Assembly (NCBI RefSeq): GCF_001542625.1
Contig: NZ_CP016279.1
Coordinates: 6,820,001-6,884,000, forward strand
DNA: 64,000 nucleotides
Reading direction: 5' to 3'
DNA from: Streptomyces griseochromogenes
GTDB taxonomy: Bacteria > Actinomycetota > Actinomycetes > Streptomycetales > Streptomycetaceae
Every line of letters starts with the position of its first letter. The stretch's first letter is position 1. A program made the position numbers and the translations under genes. Of this stretch, positions 16,085-24,216 are shown one piece after another. Under the pieces are notes generated by a model. That model was not told the DNA's origin. It made no database searches and saw only the letters and a list, made by a program, of their open reading frames with translations.

Positions 16085-17005
16085 TCAGCTCCGCGCCGAG
16101 CGCTTGGCCGCGCGGGAGCTGCGGATCGCGCGGGTGAGGACGGGCGGCAGCAGGTCGGCCGCGATGCGGCGGGTGAGACTGCGGCCCGGGGTGGCGGGTG
16201 TGGAAGGCCGGACGGCCGTCTGTTCCGCGACGGGCTCGGGCTCTGCGGCGTGCCGGGAGAGCGGGACGGACGGCGCCCGCATGCCCTTGGACTTGAGCCG
16301 GATGATGCGGTGTCCGGCCGCCTTCTGGACGCTGAGGTGGCAGTCCTCGCGTCCGCGTGCCATCGCCAGCAGCTCCTCCTGCACCGGGCCGGGGTCGCCC
16401 CAGGTGCCGTACAGCTTCTGTGTGCTCAGACAGATCGGGCGCAGGCCTCTGTTGAGCACTGCCTCCCAGACGGCCACGGAGACGCCGGGCGTGTGCTCCG
16501 AACGGAAGTCGTCCAAGACGACGACTCCGCCATGCAGCAGCAGGTCGTGCGCCGCGCCTATGTCGGCGTACACGTGCTCGTACAGGTGCGAGGCGTCGAT
16601 GTGGACGAACCGACAGGAGCGTGACTCGACCTCTTCCGGCACCAGGGAGCTGGGGCCCTGCAAGACACGGGGCAGCTCGCCGTGGAAGGAGAGGTAGTTC
16701 TCCTCGAACGCCCGTCGGCTGAGCGCGCTGTACGACTTCGTCGACTCCGCCCGGTTGGCGTCGTCCGGTGCGTCGCCCTCGAAGAGGTCGCACACCGTGT
16801 ACCGCTCACCGTCCCGGAGGTGGCTGCCGAGGAAGATCGCGCTCTTCCCCATGTACACCCCGACTTCCAGCAGATCGCCCCGTATCCCTGCGGACTCCTG
16901 GCCGGCCAGGAGCCAATCGAAGAGCGTCTGGTCCAGTACGGGGAACCACCCGGGAACGTCGTCGAATCGGCGGGGTGGTTGGGGTGCGTTTTGTGCGGCT
17001 GTCAT
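16085..17005 (-). CDS. class I SAM-dependent methyltransferase (Methyltransf_24 type)
   Basis: Protein of 306 aa. SAM motif I is in GDLLEVGVYMGKSAIFLGSH and the acidic loop in FVHIDASHLYEHVYADIG. GGVVVLDDF follows, giving the pattern of Methyltransf_24/TylF-like enzymes acting on small molecules or sugars. The last 70 residues are basic and low in structure. The start is ATG 17005 (MTAAQNAPQPPRRFDDVPGW). Upstream in-frame sequence lacks domain similarity. The substrate is not evident and there is no surrounding pathway. Confidence 0.78.
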   Translation of the reverse strand: MTAAQNAPQPPRRFDDVPGWFPVLDQTLFDWLLAGQESAGIRGDLLEVGVYMGKSAIFLGSHLRDGERYTVCDLFEGDAPDDANRAESTKSYSALSRRAFEENYLSFHGELPRVLQGPSSLVPEEVESRSCRFVHIDASHLYEHVYADIGAAHDLLLHGGVVVLDDFRSEHTPGVSVAVWEAVLNRGLRPICLSTQKLYGTWGDPGPVQEELLAMARGREDCHLSVQKAAGHRIIRLKSKGMRAPSVPLSRHAAEPEPVAEQTAVRPSTPATPGRSLTRRIAADLLPPVLTRAIRSSRAAKRSARS

Positions 17006-17395
17006 GCGAACAGGCACTCCCTTGCGCGGACGAGCTGGTGTGGAATCGCTGCGCGCCTGCCCCAGGACGCCTGTCCAAACGTGGGACAAGATGAACGGCG
17101 GGCCAATTTCCGTGTACCGCCTACGGTCGCGGATCGGCCCGCGAGGTCTGGCGCTCATGTAGTGAGTGGCTCCGACGAGCGGCTCAACCCGGCGAGTGTC
17201 CAACCGCGTGACATCGTCGACGGACAACGGCGGACGACCGGGAACACCTGCGGTCCGTCAGCACAGATGAGAAGCACGCCACCCGAAGGCGCAGCCGCCA
17301 CCCAAGTTGCTTCGTGACGAAACGGTCCATGTGGTGGCCCGCAGGCTGCGAATTGGATCGTCTTGGGTTCCGACTCAGGCGGGCAGGATGAGTGC
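17006..17395. other. 390-base gap
   Basis: This region lies between divergent genes. It should contain both promoters. I see no gene or strong repeat. Confidence 0.3.
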
Positions 17396-17848
17396 ATGGC
17401 ATCGGAGTGGATCCCCCCTGTGGTCACCGGCGTCTCAGGAGCCCTAGGAGTTGCCTTCACGTGGCTCGCAGGAGCGCAGGGGAGAGCACACGCAGAGCGC
17501 ATGGTCGCCCAGTCACGAGAAGCCGAGCAGCACACTTACCTACGCAAGGAGCGGCGCGATGCCTACTTCGAAGCACTCCGCGTAGCCGTCCTCGATGTGC
17601 GCCGCCTGAGGTACGAACGGGCCGGCAAGACCGAGAAGCTCCGAGAAGTCGAGCAGTACTGGACGAAGACCAAACGCATCGAGATGAGCATGGAGGCCCT
17701 CAACGCCCTGCACGCGTTCGGCAGTAATGAGGCTCGCCAGTTCGCTGAGGCGTGGCGGGTGGCCACAGAAGCCGACGACCTGGACACGATGCAGCGGCTT
17801 GTCGAGCAGTTCAGGGAACTCATGCGGGCTGAGCTCCAAGCAGGCTAG
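17396..17848 (+). CDS. hypothetical protein with N-terminal membrane segment and coiled coil
   Basis: Protein of 150 aa. A single hydrophobic segment (VVTGVSGALGVAFTWLAG, residues 7-24) is followed by a charged helical region (AERMVAQSREAEQHTYLRKE, then YFEALRVAVLDVRRLRYE) and a helical C-terminus. AGGATG precedes the ATG at 17396. The pattern suggests a membrane-anchored helical protein facing the cytosol. I do not recognise a family. Confidence 0.6.
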   Translation: MASEWIPPVVTGVSGALGVAFTWLAGAQGRAHAERMVAQSREAEQHTYLRKERRDAYFEALRVAVLDVRRLRYERAGKTEKLREVEQYWTKTKRIEMSMEALNALHAFGSNEARQFAEAWRVATEADDLDTMQRLVEQFRELMRAELQAG

Positions 17849-18077
17849 ACAGGGGCGCCTCATGCCAGAACGGGCCCTTCGAGGGCTGCCACCGGCCGGC
17901 GGACGCGCCACGGGACCGTCGAGCAAGGTCTCGGCGACCCGCTCGACAATGCGTGGCCTTCGCCACAATTTGCCCATTTCTGGACAGATGCATGCCTATA
18001 AGTGATTCCAGAGCTAGTTGCACTCCTCCGGCAATCAGCTCGTAAGCACGCAATGTCCAGTGACACGGGAGAAGCGT

Positions 18078-19319
18078 TTGATCACGCCACGTAAACGATA
18101 TACCGGGCTGGTGGCTACGGCCGGCGTACTCGGCGGCGTACTCGCAGTCACGGCCCTCGGCGGTACCAGCAACGCTGTCACCAGCGAAAACGATGCGGGG
18201 AACCACCCGAAATCGCAGACGCAGGTAAATCAGGCGGGCGCCCAGGACGCTTCCGACGCCCAAATAAAGATCACGCCCGGGCAAGGTGCCTACAACGTCG
18301 CGACCAACGGCCCGGTCAATGTCACCGTCAGCAACGGCAAGCTCACCAAGGTGACCATGACCGCCGTCGCGACCGGTGCCGAGATCCCGGGCACCCTGTC
18401 CGCGGACGGCACCTCCTGGAAGCCGAACGGCTGGCTGGAACGGGCCACCAAGTATCAGATCGCCGCAGAGGCCACGGACGCCAAGGACCGCTCCGCCAGC
18501 GGGAACGCCACGATCACCACGGTCTCCCCGGCCAACGACTTCATCGGGCACCTCTCCCCCGAGGACGGCTCCACCGTCGGCGTGGGCATGCCGGTGACGG
18601 TCAACTTCGCCAAGGCGATCAGCGACAAGGCCGCCGTGGAGTCGCAGATCCGGGTCAGCTCCAGCAGCGGCCAGCAGGTCGTCGGTCACTGGTTCAACGA
18701 CAACCGCCTGGACTTCCGCCCCGAGAACTACTGGAAGCCCGGCTCCACCGTCACCGTCGAGCTCACCCGTCACGGCATCCGGAAGACGGTCACGTTCAAG
18801 ATCGGCCGGAGCCAGATCGACACCGTCGATGCCAGGACGAAGCAGATGACCGTCGTACGGGACGGCAAGACGATCAAGACCATCCCGATCTCGTCCGGCA
18901 GCCCCGAGCACCCGACGTACAACGGCCAGATGGTCATCTCCGAGAAGTTCAGGCAGATCCATATGAACGGTACGACCGTCGGCCTCTTGGAGAAGGACGG
19001 CAAGCCCGCCTACGACATCAAGGCCGTACCGCACGCCATGCGCCTGACCGACTCGGGCACGTTCATCCACGGCAACTACTGGGGTGCCGACTCGGTCTTC
19101 GGCAACGTCAACACCAGCCACGGCTGCGTGGGCCTGAAGGACGTCAAGGGCGGCGGCGACGGCACGCAGCCCGCCGCGTGGTTCTTCGACAACTCGATGA
19201 TCGGGGACGTCGTGATCGTCAAGAACTCCGAGGACAAGACCATGCTGGCCCCGGACAACGGCCTCGGCGACTGGAACATGCCGTGGAGCGAGTGGGTCGC
19301 GGGCAGCGCGACCCACTGA
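18078..19319 (+). CDS. L,D-transpeptidase (YkuD family), secreted
   Basis: Peptidoglycan 3-3 cross-linking enzyme of 413 aa. The TTG at 18078 follows GGGAGAAGCG and gives a clean signal sequence (MITPRKRYTG, then a hydrophobic core to about residue 28). Two Ig-like beta domains span about residues 55-245. The YkuD catalytic domain is at about 250-390, with IHGNYW and the Cys motif NTSHGCVGL intact. A C-terminal tail ends MPWSEWVAGSATH. It acts outside the membrane on stem peptides and makes beta-lactam-tolerant cross-links. It is transcribed alone and followed by a strong hairpin at 19364-19398. Confidence 0.93.
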   Translation: MITPRKRYTGLVATAGVLGGVLAVTALGGTSNAVTSENDAGNHPKSQTQVNQAGAQDASDAQIKITPGQGAYNVATNGPVNVTVSNGKLTKVTMTAVATGAEIPGTLSADGTSWKPNGWLERATKYQIAAEATDAKDRSASGNATITTVSPANDFIGHLSPEDGSTVGVGMPVTVNFAKAISDKAAVESQIRVSSSSGQQVVGHWFNDNRLDFRPENYWKPGSTVTVELTRHGIRKTVTFKIGRSQIDTVDARTKQMTVVRDGKTIKTIPISSGSPEHPTYNGQMVISEKFRQIHMNGTTVGLLEKDGKPAYDIKAVPHAMRLTDSGTFIHGNYWGADSVFGNVNTSHGCVGLKDVKGGGDGTQPAAWFFDNSMIGDVVIVKNSEDKTMLAPDNGLGDWNMPWSEWVAGSATH

Positions 19320-19363
19320 CACCACGCCACTCTCCACGCAGGCGAAACGGGAATCCCTTCCGC

Positions 19364-19398
19364 CAGGCGGCGGCCGACACCATGGAGGCCGCCGCCTG
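19364..19398 (+). terminator. terminator of the L,D-transpeptidase gene
   Basis: CAGGCGGCGGCC (19364-19375) and GGCCGCCGCCTG (19387-19398) form a perfect 12-base-pair stem with an 11-base loop, 45 bases after the stop codon. Confidence 0.65.
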
Positions 19399-19442
19399 CG
19401 GCGTCAGGGCTCTCGAACAGTCCTCGGCCCGGGGGACCGAGG

Positions 19443-19859
19443 CGTACCGTCGGACATCAGCTGGCCCGTCCCCTGCGCCTGCACACAGCTCTGCCCAAGA
19501 GCGCGCTTCCGGATCGCATCGCCGAACTCCTCGCCCAGGTCGAACTCCCGGCCGACCACGCCCACCGCTACCCAGGCGAACTGTCCGGCGGACAGCGCCA
19601 GCGCGTCTCCATCGCCCGTGCCCTGGCCGCCGACCCCGACATCCTGCTCTGCGACGAAGTCACCTCGGCCCTCGACGCCGACACCGCGACCGGCATCATG
19701 GACCTGCTGACCGCCCTGCGCGAGCGGCACCGCACCACCCTCGTCGTGGTCTCCCATGAGCACGACCTCGTCACCCGCTACACCGACACCGTCCATCTCC
19801 TCGACTCCGGCCGCGTCACGGACAGTGGTCCGACCGCTCAAGTCCTGTCGAGGGCGTAG
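19443..19859 (+). pseudogene. C-terminal half of an ABC transporter ATPase
   Basis: An open frame without start reads RTVGHQLARPLRLHTALPK, then HRYPGELSGGQRQRVSIARA (signature), ILLCDEVTSALDADT (Walker B and D-loop) and TLVVVSHEHDL (switch His), ending VLSRA and TAG at 19857. It resembles the second half of an oligopeptide/nickel-type (DppF/OppF class) ATPase. The Walker A half is absent, because the similarity begins abruptly after the L,D-transpeptidase terminator. It is a truncated remnant. Confidence 0.75.
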
Positions 19860-20003
19860 AACCAGGACCGCGCCCTCGCGCTCGGTCGCGAACGCACATC
19901 GCGTCGCTGGCGGCCCCGCCACTGCGCCGTCGCACCGGGTGGCCGGCGTGAGACGGCCAGGACATCTGGTGACGGGGAACGCGTGTCACCGGGGCATCCC
20001 GCG

Positions 20004-20111
20004 TCACACCGGGAAGTCTCCATCGGTACTCCCGGCATGGAGCCGGGCCAGGCCGTGGTCGTAGGCGAAGATCACGGCCTGGATGCGGTCGCGGGCGCCG
20101 ATCTCGGCCGG
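20004..20111 (-). pseudogene. last helix of a NarL/LuxR-type response regulator (remnant)
   Basis: The minus strand reads PAEIGARDRIQAVIFAYDHG, then LARLHAGSTDGDFPV and a stop. This matches the C-terminal end of the LuxR HTH domain (usual form LGxRDRxQAVxxAYExGLV). The receiver domain and the first HTH helices are missing upstream, so only about 35 codons remain. Confidence 0.55.
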
Positions 20112-20251
20112 GACCGGGCTGTCTCCCTCGGCGGCCGGCTCTCCCTGACCAGCCACGGCCCGGCCGCCTTCACCTTGCAGCTCCCCGGTCCGTCCAGGTG
20201 ACCGGGAGAGGCCCGCGCATGCGACCGCGTGAGCGCGGCTCCCGCCACCGG

Positions 20252-21271
20252 TTACGGCCTGTGCTCCCTGCTCTCCTGACGCTCGTGACCGCCAGAACAG
20301 GAGCCGGGTGCGTACCGATGCTTCAACGGCGCGTCGGCAGTGCCCGCGTGCACCGCACACTGTGCCCACTTCGCGCTGTCCACCATGTGATCGCTGTCGG
20401 AAGCGGCGTTGGCCAAACTGGCACAGCACACCGCCAGCAGCAGGCCGCCCGCCACAAGGGGGAGGCTCCGGCGTGCGGGAGGCGGGGCCAGCAGAGCCCG
20501 CACCCGCTGCGGCACCGCCCCGCCGGTGACGGCCAGGGCGCGGGATCGTGACATCCCGGCCGATGCCAGAGCCGCGCGCCCAACGGCGTGAGCGACCACC
20601 TTGCGGTCGCCGACACGCTCGGCGGCCTCCTCGTCGGCCCAGCGTTCGAGGACGAAACCGCCGGCGACGGCCACGGGCCGCAGCAGCGGGTTCAAGGCCG
20701 CGGTAAGCCGCCACACGCTCTGGAACAGGTGGTGACGGCCACGCAGATGCGCCCGCTCGTGCGCGAGCAGGGCCTCGCGCTCGCCGTCGCCGAGACAGCG
20801 CAGCATTCCCCGGGAGACCACGATGCGTCCCGGCGTGCCGGGCAGGGCAAAGGCCAGCGGTGCCTCGTCGTCCACCACCGCCAGCTCCGTATCCCCGGGA
20901 AGGTGGGCACATTCCAGTCGCGCCCGCATGAGATGACGGACCTGCCGTACGGCGGCGACGACCAGCGAGAGGACGCCGACAGCCAACACCAGCGCACTCG
21001 CGGCCGCGACAACGCGGTACACGGGATCCTCGGCGCGCAGCGCGGCGACGGACCAGCGGCCCTCGGCGGCGACCTGCGGCACCTGGGCCAGGCCGGTGAA
21101 GGCCAGGAGAGCGAGTGCCCCCGCCCAGCCGATCGCCGTCACGAGCGCGGCACAGGCCAGGGCCCAAGCAGCAGGGCGCGGGGGCAGCAGGCGCGCGAGC
21201 CGCGGCCCGACGACAGCGAGCACTACCGTGACGGCGAGCGGGACGTAGACGCTGACCAGCATCCGGCTCAC
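20252..21271 (-). CDS. M56 family (BlaR1/MecR1-like) membrane metalloprotease
   Basis: Integral membrane zinc protease of 339 aa. Hydrophobic segments are at about residues 5-25, 34-60 and 88-110. The catalytic HERAH is at 171-175, followed by ERWADEEAAERVG with the third ligand region. A hydrophobic segment near 268-290 precedes a short exported tail (HMVDSAKWAQCAVHAG). It lacks a penicillin-binding sensor domain. It overlaps the BlaI-type repressor gene (ATGA), so the pair should form a sensor/repressor module in which proteolysis relieves repression. Confidence 0.88.
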   Translation of the reverse strand: MSRMLVSVYVPLAVTVVLAVVGPRLARLLPPRPAAWALACAALVTAIGWAGALALLAFTGLAQVPQVAAEGRWSVAALRAEDPVYRVVAAASALVLAVGVLSLVVAAVRQVRHLMRARLECAHLPGDTELAVVDDEAPLAFALPGTPGRIVVSRGMLRCLGDGEREALLAHERAHLRGRHHLFQSVWRLTAALNPLLRPVAVAGGFVLERWADEEAAERVGDRKVVAHAVGRAALASAGMSRSRALAVTGGAVPQRVRALLAPPPARRSLPLVAGGLLLAVCCASLANAASDSDHMVDSAKWAQCAVHAGTADAPLKHRYAPGSCSGGHERQESREHRP

Positions 21272-21696
21272 CTCTTCCTGCGAGAGCGCTCACCCTCGGC
21301 GGGTGTCTCGTTGTGCCCGGACAGCAGCTGGTGCAGCAGGTGCTCGTCCTGCGCCGACAGTTCCGACACGAAACGAGCCAGCACCGCCTCGCGATCGGAG
21401 CCGCCTTCGAGCAGGGAGTGCATGCGGTGGGCGGTGTGGGACGCCTCGTCGCGGGCCGGCTCGTAGGCATATCCGCGGCCTTCGCGGTGCCGCACGAGCA
21501 TGCCCTTCTCATGCAGCCGGGTCAGGATGGTCAACACGGTCGTGTAGGCCAGGTCGCCCGGCACCTGCTTCCGGACCTCACGTGCGGTCAGAGGTCCGTC
21601 GGCGGCCCAGAGCGCCGCGAGCACATCGCTCTCCAGCTCGCCGCGCGCCCGCCTGCCGGCTGCCCCTCGGGTCTGCTCGTGTCCTCGGTCCTCCAC
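21268..21696 (-). CDS. BlaI/MecI/CopY family transcriptional repressor (copy 1)
   Basis: Winged-helix repressor of 142 aa. The N-terminal domain reads LESDVLAALWAADGPLTARE, then VLTILTRLHEKGMLVRHREG and GRGYAYEPARD, the classic Penicillinase_R pattern. The C-terminal helices (REAVLARFVSELSAQDEHLL) form the dimer. The start is GTG 21696, with AAGGG 7 bases upstream. It is cotranscribed with the M56 protease. Operator-like palindrome CTACTAGTTGTAG (21744-21756) lies 48 bases upstream and a second one at 21789-21801, so autorepression is likely. Confidence 0.92.
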   Translation of the reverse strand: MEDRGHEQTRGAAGRRARGELESDVLAALWAADGPLTAREVRKQVPGDLAYTTVLTILTRLHEKGMLVRHREGRGYAYEPARDEASHTAHRMHSLLEGGSDREAVLARFVSELSAQDEHLLHQLLSGHNETPAEGERSRRKR

Positions 21697-21743
21697 CGTG
21701 CGCCCTTCTTCGTCCGCGTCCGTACAGGCTACCCGGCGACCAA

Positions 21744-21756
21744 CTACTAGTTGTAG
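21744..21756. promoter_or_regulatory. BlaI-type operator A (CTAC-N5-GTAG)
   Basis: CTACTAGTTGTAG has 4-base perfect arms with a 5-base centre. It lies 48 bases upstream of the BlaI copy 1 start and belongs to the set of CTAC-N5-GTAG sites near envelope genes in this window. Confidence 0.65.
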
Positions 21757-21788
21757 GAGGTATGCTCCGGACTTCGAATCTCGGACTA

Positions 21789-21801
21789 CTACATCTCGTA
21801 G
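21789..21801. promoter_or_regulatory. BlaI-type operator B (CTAC-N5-GTAG)
   Basis: CTACATCTCGTAG lies 45 bases from operator A, just before the deacetylase remnant. It could serve blaI or the former promoter of the lost gene on the plus strand. Confidence 0.55.
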
Positions 21802-21825
21802 AATTCCGTCGCTCCCTTCACGTGC

Positions 21826-22035
21826 GGAGGGGAGGACTGGACCGCGCGCGCCACCCCGGCGTCCGCACACCGCACCGTCACCGCCGACCTGGACGGCGGT
21901 GGCACAATCCTCCTCCACGACTCCGACTGCACCTCCGCGCCCGGCGCATGGCGCTCGACCCTCGGCGCACTTCCTCGGATTCTCGAGACGTGCGAAGAGC
22001 GCGGCTACTCGGTCGGCCGGCTGCGCGACCACGGA
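21826..22035 (+). pseudogene. C-terminal fragment of a polysaccharide deacetylase (NodB-like)
   Basis: The plus strand reads GGEDWTARATPASAHRTVTA, then LDGGGTILLHDSDCTSAPG and LPRILETCEERGYSVGRL. This matches the end of NodB-type deacetylases, where the HDSD segment carries the late catalytic motif. No start or N-terminal catalytic motifs are present and the frame continues into unrelated sequence. It is a remnant of an envelope-modifying enzyme. Confidence 0.65.
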
Positions 22036-22084
22036 TGGCCCCAGCCGGAAGCGGGCCGGCGGGAACACCCCTCACTCATTCATC

Positions 22085-22121
22085 GTCTACAGTTCCGTAG
22101 ACGGTCTACATCATTGTAGTC
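22085..22121. promoter_or_regulatory. operators C and D upstream of dedA (GTCTAC-N6-GTAGAC type)
   Basis: GTCTAC-AGTTCC-GTAGAC is at 22085-22102. A second site, CTAC-ATCATT-GTAG, is at 22106-22119, with centres 19 bases apart. They lie 58-94 bases upstream of the DedA start. The spacer is 6 bases, as in the site at 48983-49004 and unlike the N5 sites. Confidence 0.65.
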
Positions 22122-22178
22122 AATCACTCCCGTCCTCTCCCCGATGCCGCATCGTCCCCGCAGAAGGGCTTGGCTCGA

Positions 22179-22847
22179 ATGACCCCACCGCTGCACTTCA
22201 CGTCCCAGCTCGCCGTGAACGTGCTCGACGCCCAGTCGCTGCTGGCCGCCTTTGGAGTGCTGGGCGTCGGCGTGGTGCTGTTCGCCGAGACGGGACTGCT
22301 GATCGGATTCTTCCTGCCCGGCGATTCCCTGTTGTTCACCGCCGGCCTGCTGTGCACAGGAGCGGCAGACCAGCCCGTGAAGTTGTCTCTCGCGCCGCTG
22401 CTGGTCGTGGCGGCCATCGGCGCACTGGCCGGGGCGCAGTGCGGGTACATGATCGGCCGCAAGGCGGGCGGTGCTCTGATTTCCGGCAGCCGGTCTCCAC
22501 GGTTGCACGGGGGGGTCAAACGGGCCGAGGAACTGCTGGAGCGGTACGGGTACGCCAAGGCGGTCGTACTGGCTCGGTTCATCCCGGTGGTGCGCACGGT
22601 GCTCAACCCGATCGCGGGCGCGCTGGAGGTCCCGGCGCGGACCTTCACCCTGTGGCAGGTGATCGGCGGCTTGGTCTGGTCCCTGGGAATCATCCTGGCC
22701 GGATACGCGCTGGGCTCATCGATCCCGAACGTCGACCAATATCTGCTGCCGCTGGTCGCGCTGATCGTCGTCGTGTCGCTGTCCCCTCTTCTCCTCGAGT
22801 TTCTGCGCAGCCGCCGGGCCGCCAAGCCGAAGGAAGGGCGTCGGTGA
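22179..22847 (+). CDS. DedA family (VTT-domain) membrane protein
   Basis: Polytopic membrane protein of 222 aa. It carries family motifs FFLPGDSLLFTAGLL, the Gly-rich YMIGRKAGG, and the R-x3-R-type ARFIPVVRTVLNPIAGALE. DedA proteins take part in undecaprenyl phosphate recycling across the membrane and in envelope homeostasis. ATG 22179 follows AAGGG by 10 bases. TTG 22170 is in frame but too close to the site. Twin palindromes upstream suggest regulated expression. The stop overlaps a short frame (GTGA) and then a broken PAP2 phosphatase gene, which would have been a functional partner. Confidence 0.9.
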   Translation: MTPPLHFTSQLAVNVLDAQSLLAAFGVLGVGVVLFAETGLLIGFFLPGDSLLFTAGLLCTGAADQPVKLSLAPLLVVAAIGALAGAQCGYMIGRKAGGALISGSRSPRLHGGVKRAEELLERYGYAKAVVLARFIPVVRTVLNPIAGALEVPARTFTLWQVIGGLVWSLGIILAGYALGSSIPNVDQYLLPLVALIVVVSLSPLLLEFLRSRRAAKPKEGRR

Positions 22848-22960
22848 TCCTGCCCTGCGTCGCGTCGGCCATCGCCGGCGCCGACGTGCAGACGGCGGTG
22901 TACGAGGACGAGACGACAAACGGGGTCACCAGCCTGGGCAAGCCCTCCGTCACCGCATGA
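22844..22960 (+). CDS. small coupled ORF (38 aa) after dedA
   Basis: GTG 22844 overlaps the dedA stop and is preceded by GGAAGGG. The peptide VILPCVASAIAGADVQTAVY continues to SLGKPSVTA. Its stop overlaps the ATG of the PAP2 pseudogene. I do not recognise it. It may be a real small protein or a decayed fragment kept open by chance. Confidence 0.3.
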   Translation: MILPCVASAIAGADVQTAVYEDETTNGVTSLGKPSVTA

Positions 22961-23480
22961 GCCGCCACAACTTCTCTCGTCCCGCCGAAGCCACCGGCTT
23001 CGGCGGGTGGCTCCTGTTCGGTGCGCCGACCGTGCTGCTCGCCGACCGTACCGGCCCACTCGGGCCCGACGGCCGATCCCTTCCCTGGCCGATCGGGCAC
23101 CGCCCCCAGGCGCCCCCGGCCGTGGCCCGCGGGGTGACGACCACCGGGACCGGTGTCGTCCCCTATATCCTGGCCGTGGTGGTCGGTCCGGTCGCGGGTC
23201 GCACGGCGCGGCAACGGCTGCGGGCCATGGCCACTCTGCGTCGCCTGCCTGGCCCGGGGACAGGCTCGGCGACACGGCGTCACGGACCTGATTCAGCGTG
23301 CACGTCAACCGCAGGTGGACTGGGCCACACACGCCACAGGCTTCGCCCTTCCCAGGGTCACAGCAGCACATCGGTCATGACGGCCGGGCTGGTGATCATC
23401 GCGGTGACCCTACGTACCCCGGGCGGGCCGCCCCGTACCGGCGGCCGGCAGTTTGCGGCCGGCCGGCACGGCGCCTCCGG
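22957..23480 (+). pseudogene. PAP2 superfamily phosphatase, multiply frameshifted
   Basis: Segments of a lipid-phosphate phosphatase appear in three frames. GGWLLFGAPTVLLAD and ARGVTTTGTGVVPYILAVVV are in the ATG 22957 frame, and RARQPQVDWATHATGFALP is in a second. GHSSTSVMTAGLVIIAVTLR then continues in a third. The break at about 23351-23356 falls exactly inside the catalytic PSGH motif (CCCAGGGTCAC needs one extra base). Such enzymes dephosphorylate undecaprenyl pyrophosphate. The gene is dead as written. It lies in line with dedA. Confidence 0.7.
22981..23007 (+). terminator. strong hairpin after dedA
   Basis: CCCGCCGAAGCC and GGCTTCGGCGGG form a perfect 12-base-pair stem with loop ACC. 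It lies inside the start of the PAP2 pseudogene, so it may be coding coincidence, but it could end the dedA transcript. Confidence 0.4.
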
Positions 23481-23547
23481 TCGATGGCCCGACGGCTGCC
23501 CGAATCGTTCACCGTGGGCATGGCCCGCACGTCCGAGGAGTCGACGG

Positions 23548-24216
23548 ATGACCATGCGCCCGAAGATCCTGGTCGTTGAGGACGATCACGCCCTGCGGGA
23601 CGTGCTGCGCCGCGGCCTGTCCGAGGAGGGCTTCGACCCCGTCCTCGCCACCGACGGCGCGACGGCTCTACGGCTGACAACCGAGGACTTTGCGGCAGCC
23701 ATCCTCGACATCGGGCTGCCGGACGCGGACGGACGAGACGTGTGCCAGGCCATGCGTGCCAATGGCTTCCACGCGCCGGTCATCTTCCTCACCGCCCGGC
23801 ACCAGCTCTCGGACCGGCTGTCCGGATTCTCGGCCGGAGGCGACGACTACCTGCCCAAACCCTTCCATCTCGCCGAACTCGCCGCCCGCCTGAGAGCAGC
23901 GCTCCGCCGGACAGTCCCGCAGCCTGCGGCCACGGCCGGCGACCTCGTCCTGGACGCGGTCGAGCACAGCGTGACCGTGGGCGACCTCCACCTCTCTCTG
24001 TCCCCCACGGAGTTCCGGCTCCTGGCCGTACTGGCCGCCGCGAACGGAGCCCTCGTGCCCCGCCGCGCCCTCGTCCGGGCAGGTTGGCCCGAGGGGGCGC
24101 AGGTCAGCGACAACACCGTGGATCAGTACCTGACCCGGCTGCGCCGCAAGTTGCGCGAGGTGGGCAGCGATCTGACCATCAGCACGACACGCGGAATGGG
24201 ACACCGGTTGTCATGA
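23548..24216 (+). CDS. OmpR-family response regulator
   Basis: Two-component regulator of 222 aa. The receiver domain (KILVVEDDHALRDVL) has phospho-acceptor Asp54 in AAILDIGLPDADG, Thr in IFLTARH and the Lys in YLPKPFH. The C-terminal winged helix includes LSPTEFRLLAVLAAANG and NTVDQYLTRLRRKL. ATG 23548 follows GAGGAG. Its stop overlaps the kinase start (ATGA), so it is cotranscribed with its kinase. Nearby envelope genes and remnants suggest envelope control, but the target is not shown. Confidence 0.93.
   Translation: MTMRPKILVVEDDHALRDVLRRGLSEEGFDPVLATDGATALRLTTEDFAAAILDIGLPDADGRDVCQAMRANGFHAPVIFLTARHQLSDRLSGFSAGGDDYLPKPFHLAELAARLRAALRRTVPQPAATAGDLVLDAVEHSVTVGDLHLSLSPTEFRLLAVLAAANGALVPRRALVRAGWPEGAQVSDNTVDQYLTRLRRKLREVGSDLTISTTRGMGHRLS

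Noticed and set aside
20004..21512. A minus-strand frame of about 500 codons spanning the M56 gene and the LuxR remnant
   Set aside because: Most of it is the wrong frame of the M56 and BlaI genes. Only the last 35 codons show genuine similarity, reported as a remnant.
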